Below, piece by piece: positions 63,701-64,000 of a DNA stretch of 64,000 nt. The position numbers and the translations under genes were made by a program. The DNA is taken from NCBI GenBank assembly GCA_965365275.1, contig CBDUBA010000011.1, positions 1-64,000 of the forward strand, given 5' to 3'. The notes under the pieces are model-generated. The model ran no database searches. It saw only the letters and a list, made by a program, of their open reading frames with translations, and was not told where the DNA came from. Source of the DNA: JAGTVG01 sp965365275. GTDB taxonomy: Bacteria; Bacteroidota; Bacteroidia; Cytophagales; Cyclobacteriaceae. Every line of letters starts with the position of its first letter. Position 1 is the first letter of the stretch.

Positions 63701-64000
63701 ATGGCGGATTTAAAAAAGCATAATACCTTCTGTAGGATCTGTGAGTCCCTTTGTGGACTCGAGGTTACTACTCATGGAAATAAAGTAATTGATATTAAGC
63801 CCGATAAGGACCATGTTGCCTCGCAGGGCTTTGCCTGCCCGAAGGGTCTCAAACAACACAAACTATTTGATTCTCCCGACCGGCTGAAGTATCCCATGAA
63901 AAAGGAAGCTGATGGTTGGAAAAGGATCACCTGGGAACAGGCTTTGAAAGAAATTGGCAACAAGGTTAAAACATTAATAAGAGAAAATGACCCTGACGCT
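63701..64000 (+). CDS. Molybdopterin oxidoreductase, N-terminal part (truncated by window)
   Basis: The first 100 residues run off the end of the window. They begin MADLKKHNTFCRICESLCG, with Cys11, Cys14, Cys18 and Cys46 placed as the [4Fe-4S] site (CxxCxxxC-x27-C) of the molybdopterin oxidoreductase superfamily. The family's KRITWEQALKEIG element appears near residues 80-92. No Tat signal is visible, so it is probably cytoplasmic. The substrate cannot be told from this fragment. The start was read directly from ATG 63701. Confidence 0.85.
   Translation, partial: MADLKKHNTFCRICESLCGLEVTTHGNKVIDIKPDKDHVASQGFACPKGLKQHKLFDSPDRLKYPMKKEADGWKRITWEQALKEIGNKVKTLIRENDPDA

Noticed and set aside
1..64000. 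CRISPR array, tRNA, rRNA, IS element or prophage
   Set aside because: No regularly spaced repeats, cloverleaf patterns, transposase or integrase motifs were seen while reading; a tRNA or covariance scan would be needed to exclude small RNAs fully.

Overview
The window looks like chromosome of an aerobic member of the Bacteroidota. Evidence: several genes are preceded by the Bacteroidota -7 promoter element TAnnTTTG; there is a six-gene alternative complex III (act) operon running into a cytochrome oxidase cluster; glutamine synthetase is type III; sugar transporters, extracytoplasmic lipoproteins and an extended Tat signal on ActB are typical. No phage, IS element, CRISPR array, rRNA or tRNA was seen, so this reads as core chromosome with metabolic islands.

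Layout. 0-4.8 kb: a small lipoprotein and a Tat-exported aldo/keto reductase (minus strand), then a Na+/galactose symporter very close to vSGLT, coupled to galactokinase. 4.8-8.5 kb: an exported DUF4412-like protein, a membrane protein, a CoA-type NUDIX hydrolase and a DUF819 membrane protein. 8.5-12.3 kb (minus): a catabolic operon with a DUF3311 protein, a second sodium:solute symporter, a degenerate NAD-dependent epimerase and a DapA-family lyase, with a perfect 14-bp inverted repeat upstream. 12.5-21 kb: a GNAT enzyme, a lipoprotein of unknown function divergent from a nitrilase-family lipoprotein, thioredoxin-like and ferritin genes, and a secreted LacZ-type GH2 enzyme with a LamG domain insertion.

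21-40.6 kb is the respiratory core. Aconitase (minus) is divergent from actABCDEF, then coxB, coxA, ctaA, ctaB, two subunit III genes, subunit IV, a SCO-like protein with no cysteines, a DUF420 protein carrying an EF-hand loop, a small CSMC protein and DUF983. All are on the plus strand with short gaps or overlaps: quinol oxidation by ACIII, oxygen reduction by an A1-type oxidase, heme A synthesis and assembly. The strongest promoter seen (TTTG-N19-TAGTTTTG) precedes actA, and a 19-bp palindrome sits between aconitase and actA.

40.7-47.9 kb: a very large NtrY-like sensor kinase and a large predicted outer-membrane barrel, both starting with TTG and overlapping by four bases. 47.9-51 kb: MlaFE-type ABC transporter, a short-chain dehydrogenase and 3-hydroxyacyl-CoA dehydrogenase. 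After an approximately 15% GC stretch, 51.6-57 kb is a nitrogen block: ammonium transporter, porin-like protein, small exported protein and glutamine synthetase III, ended by tandem terminators. 57.4-60.6 kb: a lipoprotein joining a DUF1080 domain to a PHP-like domain, followed by a pentonate-type dehydratase. 60.6-64 kb: DUF4136 lipoprotein, DinB protein, an ECF sigma factor with a membrane partner, a DUF6249-like protein and the start of a molybdopterin oxidoreductase cut by the window edge.
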